Shown here in pieces: positions 1 through 7,690 of a stretch of DNA of 64,000 nucleotides. Position 1 is the stretch's first letter. The number at the start of each line of letters is the position of its first letter. A program made the position numbers and the translations under genes. The DNA is taken from contig NZ_LIVZ01000006.1 in assembly GCF_001905845.1 (NCBI RefSeq), positions 496,001 through 560,000 on the forward strand, given 5' to 3'. The stretch comes from Streptomyces sp. TSRI0107 (lineage in GTDB: Bacteria > Actinomycetota > Actinomycetes > Streptomycetales > Streptomycetaceae). The notes under the pieces are model-generated. The model saw only the letters and a list, made by a program, of their open reading frames with translations. It ran no database searches and had not been told where the DNA came from.

Positions 1-496
1 CTGGGGCGCGCCCGGCGTCCCTGAGCCACGCCCGCAGCACCGCGAGGTCGGCTTCCCTCAGGCCGTACCGGTGGTCCACGCGGTGCAGCAGCGCCGGGCC
101 GGGGTGGTGTGCGGTCACCCAGGCCCGGTCTGCGTCGGTGATCTCGTCGTCGACCCAGACGAACGGCCGGCCCGCGGCCCAGGCGACCAGCGGGCCAGTC
201 TTCCAGTGCCGCCCGCCGCGCGGCGGGTCCTCGGCGCCGGCCAGGTCCACGACCGGCAGCGGGGGCAGCCCGAGCCACGGCGCCAGCAGCGCGTTCGCGT
301 CGTCCTGCCAGGTCGTCGCCCACACCGGCTCGCAGCCCAGGGCGAGCAGCCGGGGCCCGAGCGCCGGGTCGACCCGGTTCAGCAGGGGGTGGCCGGGGGG
401 CGGCGGGCCGTGCGGGCTCTCGTACACCGGGTACGGGCCCGGTCCGCCGAACGGCAGCAGGGTCCCGTCGATGTCGAGGAAGAGCAGTGCGCGCAC
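1..496 (-). CDS. HAD-like hydrolase, C-terminal end cut by window
   Basis: The reverse strand reads from a GTG at 496 into VRALLFLDIDGTLLPFGG. DIDGT is HAD motif I, with the nucleophile Asp and the acid/base Asp two residues later. Further on are WATTWQDDAN and WVDDEITDADRAW, which fits the motif IV acidic pair (DD..xxD) used for Mg binding. The reading frame stays open to position 2, so at least 165 residues are visible and the C-terminus lies outside the window. The lack of an evident cap insertion fits a small HAD phosphatase-like protein common in Streptomyces. The substrate cannot be told from sequence. An upstream start is unlikely because the preceding in-frame codons include no ATG or GTG close by. 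Confidence 0.8.
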   Translation of the reverse strand, partial: MRALLFLDIDGTLLPFGGPGPYPVYESPHGPPPPGHPLLNRVDPALGPRLLALGCEPVWATTWQDDANALLAPWLGLPPLPVVDLAGAEDPPRGGRHWKTGPLVAWAAGRPFVWVDDEITDADRAWVTAHHPGPALLHRVDHRYGLREADLAVLRAWLRDAGRAP

Positions 497-678
497 GAAA
501 ACGACCTTGCCGCACCGGCGGGTCCGCCGCTAGCGTCTTCGCCATGACTGCCGGGTCGGCCTTGTGCCGTGAGCGAGTTGGGTGCCCGGCCTCTGAGTGA
601 GGCTACGGCGGGCCAGGAGCCCGCCTCTCTTTCCGTGAACACCGCGAACCAGCGAGAACCACGGAGAGAGGAAGAGCG

Positions 679-1524
679 TTGCCCAACGATTTCCACGATT
701 TCAACCAACGGATCATCGACGAGTTCCGCGCCAACCACGGCCGCCTGAGCGGTATGTTCGAGGGCGCCCGGATGATCCTGCTGACCACCACCGGTGCCCG
801 TTCCGGCAAGCCGCACACCACCCCGGTCGGCTATCTCCCCGACGGCGCCGAGCGCATCCTCGTCATCGCCTCGGCCGGCGGCTCACCCCGGCATCCCGCC
901 TGGTACCACAATCTGCTGGCCCATCCGGAAGTCACCGTGGAGACCGGCGCGTTCACGTACCGGGCGCGGGCCGTCCCGCTCACCGGCGAGGAGCGGGACG
1001 AGATGTTCGCGCGGGCCGTGGAGAGCGACCGGGGCTGGGCCGCGTACCAGGAGAAGGCGGGCGGCCGGGTGATCCCGGTGATCGCCCTCCAGGAGCTCCC
1101 GAGCGACGGGCCGCCGCACGTCAACGCCGGGTCCATGGCGGAGGCGATCATGATCGTCCACGACGCCTTCCGCCGCGAACTGGCCCTGCTGCGCGAGGAG
1201 ATGAGCGCGACCGGCAGCACGCTGGGCGCCCAGCTCCGCGCCAACTGCCTCACCTTCTGCCACGGTCTGCACAACCACCACACCGGCGAGGACATAGCCC
1301 TCTTCCCGTACCTGGAGGACCGCCACCCGGAGTCCGCCCCGGCGATCGCCCGCCTGAGGGAGGAGCACGAGCGGGTCGCCGCCCTGATGGAGGAGCTGCG
1401 CCGCGCGGTGGACGGGACGGTGACGGACCCGGCGGCCGCCCGCGCGGAGGTCGAGCGGCTGGCCGCCGAGCTGGAGGCGCATCTGGCGTACGAGGAGGAG
1501 CAGCTGCTGCCGCTCCTCGGCTGA
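679..1524 (+). CDS. F420-type nitroreductase domain fused to hemerythrin-like domain
   Basis: This is a 281-residue two-domain protein. Residues 1-145 (DFNQRIIDEFRANHGRLSGMF, LLTTTGARSGKPHTTPVGY, WYHNLLAHPEVTVE) match the deazaflavin (F420)-dependent nitroreductase/DUF385 family, which reduces quinones or nitro compounds using F420H2. Residues 150-281 look like a hemerythrin HHE domain: His/Glu ligands appear in MIVHDAFRRE, FCHGLHNHHTGEDIALFPYLE and HLAYEEEQLLPLL. The start is a TTG at 679, supported by a GAGAGGAAG ribosome site 7-10 nt upstream; the in-frame ATG at 544 runs into a stop. The fusion suggests a redox enzyme coupled to di-iron O2 or NO sensing, which is inference. It is followed directly by a MITE-like repeat. 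Confidence 0.88.
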   Translation: MPNDFHDFNQRIIDEFRANHGRLSGMFEGARMILLTTTGARSGKPHTTPVGYLPDGAERILVIASAGGSPRHPAWYHNLLAHPEVTVETGAFTYRARAVPLTGEERDEMFARAVESDRGWAAYQEKAGGRVIPVIALQELPSDGPPHVNAGSMAEAIMIVHDAFRRELALLREEMSATGSTLGAQLRANCLTFCHGLHNHHTGEDIALFPYLEDRHPESAPAIARLREEHERVAALMEELRRAVDGTVTDPAAARAEVERLAAELEAHLAYEEEQLLPLLG

Positions 1525-1548
1525 GCCCCGCCAGGTCCCTGGAGGCTC

Positions 1549-1749
1549 CTAGGGGGTGTCTCGTCGATCAGGCCGGATCAGGGAGCGGCGTCTGGTGCCG
1601 TGCATCGCAAGGCGGAGGAGGGAGTCGATGCGGAGCGATGGGGGTGCCCCCGCGGGAGCTCGTTCGAGCGTGGGGGAGAGTGACGACAACGCGGCGAGGC
1701 GCGGTGCCAGGCGCCGCGAGCCCGGCATGATCGGCGAGACGCCCCCTAG
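1549..1749 (+). repeat. MITE-like non-coding element, copy A
   Basis: This 201-bp element has imperfect terminal inverted repeats. The left end reads CTAGGGGGTGTCTCGTCGAT and the complement of the right end reads CTAGGGGGCGTCTCGCCGAT. A second copy lies at 39197-39401 in the opposite orientation. The outer parts of the two copies are nearly identical and the centre has diverged. No transposase is encoded. The right-hand CTAG supplies the TAG stop codon of the helicase gene (1746-1748). The ends resemble those of IS5-type insertion sequences that target CTAG-like sites, so a MITE mobilised in trans is the best reading; the parent element is not visible. Confidence 0.8.
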
Positions 1750-3794
1750 AACGGCAGCGGCCGCCCGTGCACCACCGTCAGGGTGGACACGGCCCGGGTC
1801 AGCACCACGTACAGCCGGTGCATGCCGCGCTCCTCCGCCTCGGCGATCGCGGCCGGCTCGACGGCGACGACATGGTCGTACTCCAGGCCCTTGACCAGGC
1901 TCGCGGGTACGACCGCCACCCGCTCGCCGGCCGCCGCGATCCCGGCCCCGGCCAGCGCCTCCCGCACCGGGGCCAGGTGCGCGTCGGCGGCGATGACGCC
2001 GACGGACCCCTCGCGGCGCAGGGCGTCCCGTACGGCCGTGACGACCGCGCCGGGCACGTCGGCCGTCTCACGGACCGTCACCTCGCCGTCCCGGCGCGGC
2101 GAGCGGGGCTCCGGGACTGCGACGTCCAGTCGGCGCAGCACCCGGTTGGCGAGGGCGAGGACCGCCGATGGGACGCGGAAGCCGGTGGTCAGCGGGACGA
2201 CGGCCGCGTCCGGCTTGCCCAGGTGGCGCAGCGGTACGGACCAGTCGCGGGCCGCCCACGGGGTGGTGCCCTGGGCCAGGTCGCCGAGGACGGTGAGGGA
2301 GCCGTAGACCGAGCGGCGGGCGATGGCCCGGCACTCCATCGGGGAGAGGTCCTGTGCCTCGTCGACGACGACGTGGCCGTAGCCCTCCGGGTGTTCGATC
2401 AGCCCGGCGACCTCGTCGAGGAGGACCAGGTCGGCCGCCGACCAGCGTGCCGACTTCCAGGAGCGCGGCGGGCGGGGCCACAGCAGCGCCTTCTGCTCGT
2501 CGGCGTCCAGCAGTCCGTCGGCGGCCTCCGCGAGGGCGTCGGGGTCGCCGAGCAGCCCGGCGACGACCTCTTCCGGGCGCACGCGCGGCCATACGGCGTC
2601 CAGCCACGCCCCGAGCGCCCGCGCGCGTTCCATGCGCCGCACCCAGGCGGTGGTGCGGGGCCCGCCGCGCCGCTCGGCCCGCGCCCGCAGCACGGCCACC
2701 ACGCGCGCGCGGACGCGTTCCCGCCCGACGGCGTACGGCGGCTGTTCGGCGCGTACGTCCGCGACGATCGCCCGCAGTTCGTCGGCGGAGGCCCGCCACC
2801 GGGAGGTGCCGTCGGGGACGGCGAGGGAGTCGTCGACGGCGTCGGGGCGGACCCGCGCGTACAGCGCCCGGCGCAGCACCTCGGCCGTCCGGGCGTCGTG
2901 CTTGACGGCGGCGGTCCGCTCGTCGTCGGTGCCGGTGACCGGGTGGCGGGCGATCTCGTCCCGCACGGTCGACTGCCGGACGCCGGTCTCGCCGAGGGCG
3001 GGCAGCACCTCGGCGATGTAGGTGAGGAAGGTGCGGTTGGGGCCGAGGATCAGCAGTCCGCCGCGCCGGACGCGCTGCGGGTGGGTGTAGAGCAGGTAGG
3101 CGGCACGGTGCAGGCCGACGGCGGTCTTGCCGGTGCCGGGGGCGCCCTGCACGCACACCGACGCGGTGAGGTCCGCGCGGACGAGGTCGTCCTGCTCGGG
3201 CTGGATGGTCGCGGCGATGTCGCGCATCGGGCCGACGCGGGGGCGTTCGATCTCGCGGGCGACGAGGGCGCTGAGCGCGCCGGCCTCGCCGGTCACGGTC
3301 CCGCCGGTCGCGGCCTCGTCGCCGTCCAGGTGCTCGTCCTCCAGGCCGGTCAGGTCCGCGGAGTCGCCCCTGCTGCCCGGCGCCCAGCCGAAGCGGCGGC
3401 GGACCGCGACGCCCTGCGGGTCGCGGGGGCCCGCCTGGTAGAAGGCGCGGGAGACGGGGGCGCGCCAGTCGACGACGAGGGGCGGGTCGGTGGGGTGCTC
3501 GGTGATCCGGAGCCGGCCGATGTGGAGGGGGCCGGGGCTCCGCGCCGCCTCGGCGGTGAAGTCGAGGCGGCCGAAGAACAGCGGGCCTTCGGGGAGTTCC
3601 CGGAGGTCCCTGGCCTGGGTGCGCAGGCGGCGGCCGAGGACTTCGGCGTCGGCGCCGGAGGCGGAGACGTCCTCGCCGGTGACGACCTGGTCCTCGGCGC
3701 CGTCCACCATGGCGGCGAGGGCGGCGCGGCAGCGGTCGTGGTGGGCGCGTTCGTGTCGGAGTGCGTGCTGGAGGGCGGGGTCGGGTGACGTCAT
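1746..3794 (-). CDS. HelD/HelR-like UvrD-type ATPase acting on RNA polymerase
   Basis: This is a 682-residue superfamily 1 ATPase. The N-terminal ~60 residues form the charged helical arm typical of HelD proteins (ALRHERAHHDRCRAALAAMVDGAED). The Walker A is VQGAPGTGKTAVGLHRAAYLL near residue 215, preceded by the QxxLVRADLTASVCVQG Q-motif region. The DEAQD of Walker B is in YGHVVVDEAQDLSPMECRAIARR, and the C-terminus has VLTRAVSTLTVVHGRPLPF. HelD-class proteins remove or recycle stalled RNA polymerase, and the HelR branch confers rifamycin tolerance. No clear rifamycin-associated element is visible upstream, so HelR is not asserted. The gene ends exactly at the boundary of the MITE copy. An AT-rich promoter region with GTTAAC lies at 3822-3845. 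Confidence 0.85.
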   Translation of the reverse strand: MTSPDPALQHALRHERAHHDRCRAALAAMVDGAEDQVVTGEDVSASGADAEVLGRRLRTQARDLRELPEGPLFFGRLDFTAEAARSPGPLHIGRLRITEHPTDPPLVVDWRAPVSRAFYQAGPRDPQGVAVRRRFGWAPGSRGDSADLTGLEDEHLDGDEAATGGTVTGEAGALSALVAREIERPRVGPMRDIAATIQPEQDDLVRADLTASVCVQGAPGTGKTAVGLHRAAYLLYTHPQRVRRGGLLILGPNRTFLTYIAEVLPALGETGVRQSTVRDEIARHPVTGTDDERTAAVKHDARTAEVLRRALYARVRPDAVDDSLAVPDGTSRWRASADELRAIVADVRAEQPPYAVGRERVRARVVAVLRARAERRGGPRTTAWVRRMERARALGAWLDAVWPRVRPEEVVAGLLGDPDALAEAADGLLDADEQKALLWPRPPRSWKSARWSAADLVLLDEVAGLIEHPEGYGHVVVDEAQDLSPMECRAIARRSVYGSLTVLGDLAQGTTPWAARDWSVPLRHLGKPDAAVVPLTTGFRVPSAVLALANRVLRRLDVAVPEPRSPRRDGEVTVRETADVPGAVVTAVRDALRREGSVGVIAADAHLAPVREALAGAGIAAAGERVAVVPASLVKGLEYDHVVAVEPAAIAEAEERGMHRLYVVLTRAVSTLTVVHGRPLPF

Positions 3795-3879
3795 TCCGTC
3801 GAGCGTACCGGAAAGACGTTACCGAGTTAACTTTTTTACTTAGTCACACAACTGCCGGGGGTGGCCGGCTGCTCGCCGG

Positions 3880-4494
3880 TCAACCGTCGGCCAGGTGCGG
3901 CAGCCCCGCGGCGAGCACGTCGAACGCCCGCTCCGCCGCCGCCACCGCGTCCCCCCGGACGTCCGCCGCCCGCTCCCCCGCCGCCATCCGCCGCCAGTTC
4001 TCGCCCGCCAGGATCCGCTGCACCGCGATGATCTGCCCGGCGGCCAGCCGGGCGTCCAGGTCGCCGCCCAGCGCCTCCGCCAGCGCGGCCTCCGAGCGCT
4101 CCAGATGGCCCAGCAGCCGGGCCACCAGGGCCGGGGTGCCGTAGAGCAGGGTGTGGAAGGCCAGCACCCCGGGGTCGTCGTTGAGGCCGGTGACCGGGTC
4201 GCACCGGTCGAGCCCGGCCAGGAAGTGCCGCCGCAGCGCGGTCAGCGGCGCGCCGGACGCCCCCGCCACCACGCGCGCCGCCTCCCCCTCGTGGTCGGCG
4301 ATCCGGTGCAGGACCAGGTCCTCCTTGGCCGGGAAGTACCGGAACAGCGTCGGCTTGGAGATCTCCGCCGCGGCGGCCACCTCGGCGACCGACACCGCGT
4401 CGAACCCCTTCTCCAGGAACAGCCCGATCGCGAGGTCCGACACCACCTGGTACATCCGCTGCCGCTTGCGCTCGCGCAGCCCGATCTCACCCAT
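3880..4494 (-). CDS. TetR family transcriptional regulator
   Basis: This 204-residue protein has an N-terminal TetR helix-turn-helix (GLFLEKGFDAVSVAEVAAAAEISKPTLFRYFPAKEDLV) and a helical ligand-binding domain. The ATG at 4494 is preferred over the GTG at 4500. It is divergent from the quinone oxidoreductase at 4599, with about 100 bp between them that contain a strong dyad. The dyad looks more like a MerR/SoxR site than a TetR site, so this repressor may not be the one acting there. The C-terminus (FHTLLYGTPALVARLLGHLERSEAALAEAL) resembles Streptomyces TetR proteins acting on oxidoreductases. The ligand is unknown. Confidence 0.85.
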   Translation of the reverse strand: MGEIGLRERKRQRMYQVVSDLAIGLFLEKGFDAVSVAEVAAAAEISKPTLFRYFPAKEDLVLHRIADHEGEAARVVAGASGAPLTALRRHFLAGLDRCDPVTGLNDDPGVLAFHTLLYGTPALVARLLGHLERSEAALAEALGGDLDARLAAGQIIAVQRILAGENWRRMAAGERAADVRGDAVAAAERAFDVLAAGLPHLADG

Positions 4495-4528
4495 GGCCAC
4501 GAGCCTACGGTCGTCCCGCCGGTGCCCC

Positions 4529-4559
4529 TTGACCTCAACCCCGGTCGAGGTCGAAGACT
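4529..4559 (+). promoter_or_regulatory. SoxR/MerR-type promoter with 19-bp spacer
   Basis: A -35 box TTGACC (4529-4534) and a -10-like AAGACT (4554-4559) are 19 bp apart, the overlong spacing typical of MerR-family promoters. Between them lies a dyad with halves GACCTCAACC and GGTCGAGGTC (4531-4552), matching at 9 of 10 positions around a 2-bp centre. This is close to the SoxR box core CCTCAA...TTGAGG. It drives the quinone oxidoreductase at 4599. SoxR of Streptomyces is known to control oxidoreductases in response to redox-active metabolites; use here is inferred. Confidence 0.7.
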
Positions 4560-4598
4560 GCGCACGGAAGCGACGATCCCGACGCGCGGAGGTGTGCG

Positions 4599-5567
4599 GT
4601 GCTCACGGCACAGGTGAAGGAGTTCGGCGGCCCGGAGGTACTGGTCCCCGTGGAGGTGCCCGATCCCGTCCCCGGCCCCTCGGAGGTGCTGATCGAGGTG
4701 TCCCACACCGACACGATCTTCGTCGAGACCCAGATCCGGGCGGGCTGGGGAGGCGAGTACTTCACCGTCCGGCCGCCGTACGTACCCGGCGGCGGGGTCG
4801 CCGGCACCGTGCGGGCGCTGGGTCCCGGGGCGGACGCGGAGTGGCTGGGTCGCCGGGTCGCCGCGTTCGTCGACGGCAGCTACGCCGAGCGCGCCCTCGC
4901 CGCCACCGACGCCCTGACCGCCGTCCCGGACGGCCTCGGCCTGCTCACGGCGGCAGCGCTGGTCCATGACGGGGTGACCGCGGCCGGCCTCGTGGAGCGG
5001 ACCGCCGTCACGGCCGGGGACCGGGTGCTGATCCTCGGCGCCTCCGGGGGCATGGGCACCCTTCTGGTCCAGCTGGCCAAGGCCCGGGGCGCGCGGGTGG
5101 TGGCCGCGGCCCGGGGCGCGCGGAAGCTGGAGCTGGTCCGGCGGCTGGGCGCCGACGAGGCGGTGGACGTCACCGCCCCCGAGTGGCCGGAGCGGGCCCG
5201 TGCCGCCCTCGGCGGGGCCGCCGACGTCGTCCTGGACGGAGTGGGCGGTTCCCTCGGCGCCGCCGCCCTGCCGCTCACCGCACCCGGCGGGCGCTTCTCC
5301 GCCCACGGCGCCCCGACCGGCGGCTTCGCCGACCTCGACCGGGCGGAGGCCGCCCGGCACGGCATCACGCTGTACGGCATCGCCGACGCTCAGTACCCGG
5401 CCGAGGAGGTGACCCGGCTGCGCTCCCTGGCCTTCGCGGAGGCGGCGGCCGGGCGGCTCACACCGGTCGTCGGGGAAGTCGTACCGCTGGACGAGGCGGC
5501 CCGCGCACACCGGCTGATCGAGGGGCGGGGCGTCGTGGGCAAGGTCGTGCTGGCGGCCCGGCAGTGA
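4599..5567 (+). CDS. Zinc-type/quinone oxidoreductase (MDR family)
   Basis: This 322-residue medium-chain dehydrogenase starts at a GTG with an excellent GGAGG site. The N-terminal GroES-like half (AQVKEFGGPEVLVPVEVPDPVPGPSEVLIEV) is followed by a Rossmann NADPH site, VLILGASGGMGTLLVQLAKARGARVV at about residues 142-167. The C-terminus, EVVPLDEAARAHRLIEGRGVVGKVVL, is typical of NADPH:quinone reductases. No zinc-ligand cysteines are seen, so it is the zinc-free quinone reductase type. The SoxR-like promoter upstream fits a role in handling redox-active quinones or pigments. From memory, a SoxR-regulated quinone reductase is known in S. coelicolor (SCO4266), but orthology is not established here. 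Confidence 0.88.
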   Translation: MLTAQVKEFGGPEVLVPVEVPDPVPGPSEVLIEVSHTDTIFVETQIRAGWGGEYFTVRPPYVPGGGVAGTVRALGPGADAEWLGRRVAAFVDGSYAERALAATDALTAVPDGLGLLTAAALVHDGVTAAGLVERTAVTAGDRVLILGASGGMGTLLVQLAKARGARVVAAARGARKLELVRRLGADEAVDVTAPEWPERARAALGGAADVVLDGVGGSLGAAALPLTAPGGRFSAHGAPTGGFADLDRAEAARHGITLYGIADAQYPAEEVTRLRSLAFAEAAAGRLTPVVGEVVPLDEAARAHRLIEGRGVVGKVVLAARQ

Positions 5568-5586
5568 CGGCGGCAGCGGCGGGGCG

Positions 5587-6690
5587 TCAGGGAGAGGCCG
5601 CGGGAGGCGGCGCGTGGTCGGCGTGCCACTCGCGCAGTGCCTCCTCGATGCGCTCGCCGTCCGGCACGTCCACCAGCCGGAGCGGTTCGCGGGCCCGGCC
5701 CAGTGCCCGGCCCACCCGGTCGGCCGCCGCCCGGAAGTGGGCGTCCCGCGGGTGGTCCGGGAGGGCGAGGGCCGCGCGCATGGTGTCGGGGAAGACGGAC
5801 TGGGCGTACTCGAAGGCCACGTAGGCACCCAGGTCGTCCGCCAGGCCCGCGGTGAGGCCGGACAGCCCGGCGTCCGTCATGGCCCGCGCCCACAGCCGGG
5901 TCATGCGTTCCTGCTGCTCCTTGCCGTAGCCCATGCGGACGAGGTGGGTGGCCAGGTCGTGCAGCGGGTCGCCGTACATGGCCAGCTCCCAGTCGATCAC
6001 GGCGATCCGGCCGCGGCGGACGACCACGTTGGCGCGGTGGACGTCGGTGTGCAGCAGCGTGAAGGGGCGGGAGGTGAGGCCGGTGTGGTGGGCGAGGAAG
6101 ACCGCCATCGCGTCCTCGGGGATGCCCACCGCGTCGAAGAGCGCGCCGAACCTGGCCCGGTTCGGCCGGTGCACGCGCCGCTCGGTGAAATCGGCCAGCC
6201 GGCGCAGGAACCCGTCGCTGTCGCCGTCCGCCGGCCAGCCCGCGGGCGGCGGCGGCAACTGCGCCACCGGCACCCGCGCGGTCCGCACGAAGAACGCGGC
6301 GAACTCCCGCATCAGCTCCTCCCCGACCTCCCCGTCGGGATTCGCCTCGCTGAGCGCCCGGCCCGTCCGGTACCGGTGCAGGGAGTGGTCGCCGAGCACG
6401 GCCAGACAGCGCGGCACCTCACGCAGATGCCGGCAGACGACGCGCAGCACATCCGCCTCGCGCGGCCAGATCCGCGGCACCACCTCGACCGTCACCAGCG
6501 GCACCCGGTACTTGACCCGCGCGTAGGGCGTGGTGCCCAGCAGCAGGGCGAGCAGCGGGCCGCAGCGCAGCACGTAGTTGGTGTTGTGGTGGCCCTGCAC
6601 GACCTCCAGGACCCCGCCCGGGCTGTGCAGCCCGCGGTCCAGCAGACGCCGTACCAGCGCCTGGCGCGCTCGCGGTGACACAGGGGGCAT
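5587..6690 (-). CDS. Aminoglycoside-phosphotransferase-like kinase
   Basis: This 367-residue protein has an APH/choline-kinase-like fold. The glycine-rich loop region is GGVLEVVQGHHNTNYVLRCG. The catalytic loop HTDVHRANVVV (HxDxxxxN) is near residue 212, and the metal-binding segment IDWELAMYGDPLHDLATHLV follows it. An N-terminal nucleotide-binding lobe and a helical C-terminal lobe are both present, so the gene looks intact. It lies downstream of a DevA-type GntR gene on the same strand with a 69-bp gap and may be transcribed with it. A small-molecule hydroxyl is the probable substrate; true antibiotic resistance is not implied. It converges with the oxidoreductase gene that ends at 5567. 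Confidence 0.85.
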   Translation of the reverse strand: MPPVSPRARQALVRRLLDRGLHSPGGVLEVVQGHHNTNYVLRCGPLLALLLGTTPYARVKYRVPLVTVEVVPRIWPREADVLRVVCRHLREVPRCLAVLGDHSLHRYRTGRALSEANPDGEVGEELMREFAAFFVRTARVPVAQLPPPPAGWPADGDSDGFLRRLADFTERRVHRPNRARFGALFDAVGIPEDAMAVFLAHHTGLTSRPFTLLHTDVHRANVVVRRGRIAVIDWELAMYGDPLHDLATHLVRMGYGKEQQERMTRLWARAMTDAGLSGLTAGLADDLGAYVAFEYAQSVFPDTMRAALALPDHPRDAHFRAAADRVGRALGRAREPLRLVDVPDGERIEEALREWHADHAPPPAASP

Positions 6691-6759
6691 GGCGGGAGGC
6701 TAGTGGCCGGGGCGGGCCGGGACGGCATCGGGGGCCGACACGCCACTCGTTCGGCGGTG

Positions 6760-7623
6760 TCACGGCTCCCGCAGGTCAGGGCCCTGCATCTCCCACACCG
6801 CGTCGAACCACTTCTGCGCCTCCGCCACGAACAGCGCGTCCCGCTCGCCGTGGGCCGCGTGGTGCCGGAAGAGCAGCGACCGGGTGCCCCAGGCGTCCCA
6901 CAGCTCGCGTGGCTCGGACTGCACGTCGACGGTCCGGCGGGCCGGGATGTAGAACGCGAGCAGCGCCTCCGTGCCGTTGAGGAGGTAGACCTTCTGCGGC
7001 GGGGTGTTCGGGACCGTCCGGAAGCGGACGACCGCCGGGATGCCGTGGTCGGCGCGCAGGGTGCGGAAGTACTGGCGGAGCACGGTGAGCTGGGCGTCGT
7101 ACTGTGCCACGGACCGCCGGTGCACCGCCTCGTCGACCACCGCGTCCGCGCCCCAGCCGTCGGCCGGCGACGGGTACAGCAGCCGGACGTCCCTGTGCGG
7201 CAGCAGGATGCGGACCTCGACGGACTCGGGGCGGACCGCGCCGGACTCCACCAGCGCCATCGGGGCGTGCATGGCCAGCAGCAGGGTCTCCGCGGTCAGG
7301 CAGGCGGCGTCGATCCGCACCCGGGGCTCGGCGAACGCGGCCTCCAGCCGGGGCGCGAGGGCGACGAGGGTGGGCTGCGGCTCCTGGCCGCCGGCCGGGG
7401 GCTCGGCGACGGTCGGGGGGCTGCCCCGGCCGGCGTTGGCCAGCCAGCCCGCCTCGTGCAGGGCGCGCAGCGCCTGGCGTACGGTCGCGCGCTCCACGCC
7501 GAACTCCTCGGCCAGTTCGGCCTGGGTGGGCAGTTTCGTGCCGGCCTCCAGGTGGCCGTCGCGGATGCGGGATCTGAGTGTGGCGGCGATGTCGTCGGCC
7601 GAGGGCCTTTGGCTGGCGGTCAC
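6760..7623 (-). CDS. DevA-subfamily GntR regulator, third paralogue
   Basis: This 287-residue regulator starts at the GTG at 7623, with GAAGGAAA about 10 nt upstream. The N-terminal GntR winged helix (IRDGHLEAGTKLPTQAELAEEFGVERATVRQAL) is joined to a ~200-residue effector domain that it shares with the devA and devE products next door (VRIDAACLTAETLLLAM, VRILLPHRD, QKVYLLNGTEALLAFY, AQKWFDAVWE). The three genes plus devB form a same-strand cluster, so this copy probably arose by local duplication. It is the most divergent of the three. The DNA target and ligand are unknown. A recurrent Streptomyces intergenic repeat separates it from devB. Confidence 0.85.
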   Translation of the reverse strand: MTASQRPSADDIAATLRSRIRDGHLEAGTKLPTQAELAEEFGVERATVRQALRALHEAGWLANAGRGSPPTVAEPPAGGQEPQPTLVALAPRLEAAFAEPRVRIDAACLTAETLLLAMHAPMALVESGAVRPESVEVRILLPHRDVRLLYPSPADGWGADAVVDEAVHRRSVAQYDAQLTVLRQYFRTLRADHGIPAVVRFRTVPNTPPQKVYLLNGTEALLAFYIPARRTVDVQSEPRELWDAWGTRSLLFRHHAAHGERDALFVAEAQKWFDAVWEMQGPDLREP

Positions 7624-7639
7624 TTGCTGGTTTCCTTCG

Positions 7640-7690
7640 GCTGCGGGCCGTCTGTGGCTGGTCGCGCAGTTCCCCGCGCCCCTAGGGGGT
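7640..7690. repeat. Widespread Streptomyces intergenic repeat ending at devB stop
   Basis: The stretch GTCGCGCAGTTCCCCGCGCC (7661-7680), followed by CCTAGGGGG, fills the gap between devB and the next GntR gene. I recognise this text, and its complement beginning GGGGCGCGGGGAACTGCGCG, as a sequence found repeatedly in Streptomyces intergenic regions; that is memory, not a search. Its CTAG contains the TAG stop codon of devB (7682-7684). Only one full copy is in this window. Its function is unknown. Confidence 0.55.

Noticed and set aside
1767..3788. Long 673-codon open frame on the forward strand opposite the helicase, and many similar long frames elsewhere
   Set aside because: These are shadows caused by high GC; composition is Gly/Arg/Pro/His-rich with no domains, and the opposite frame has clear family motifs.
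3795..3879. Rifamycin-associated element upstream of the HelD-like gene
   Set aside because: No long inverted repeat of that kind is visible, only an AT-rich segment with GTTAAC, so a HelR assignment was not made.
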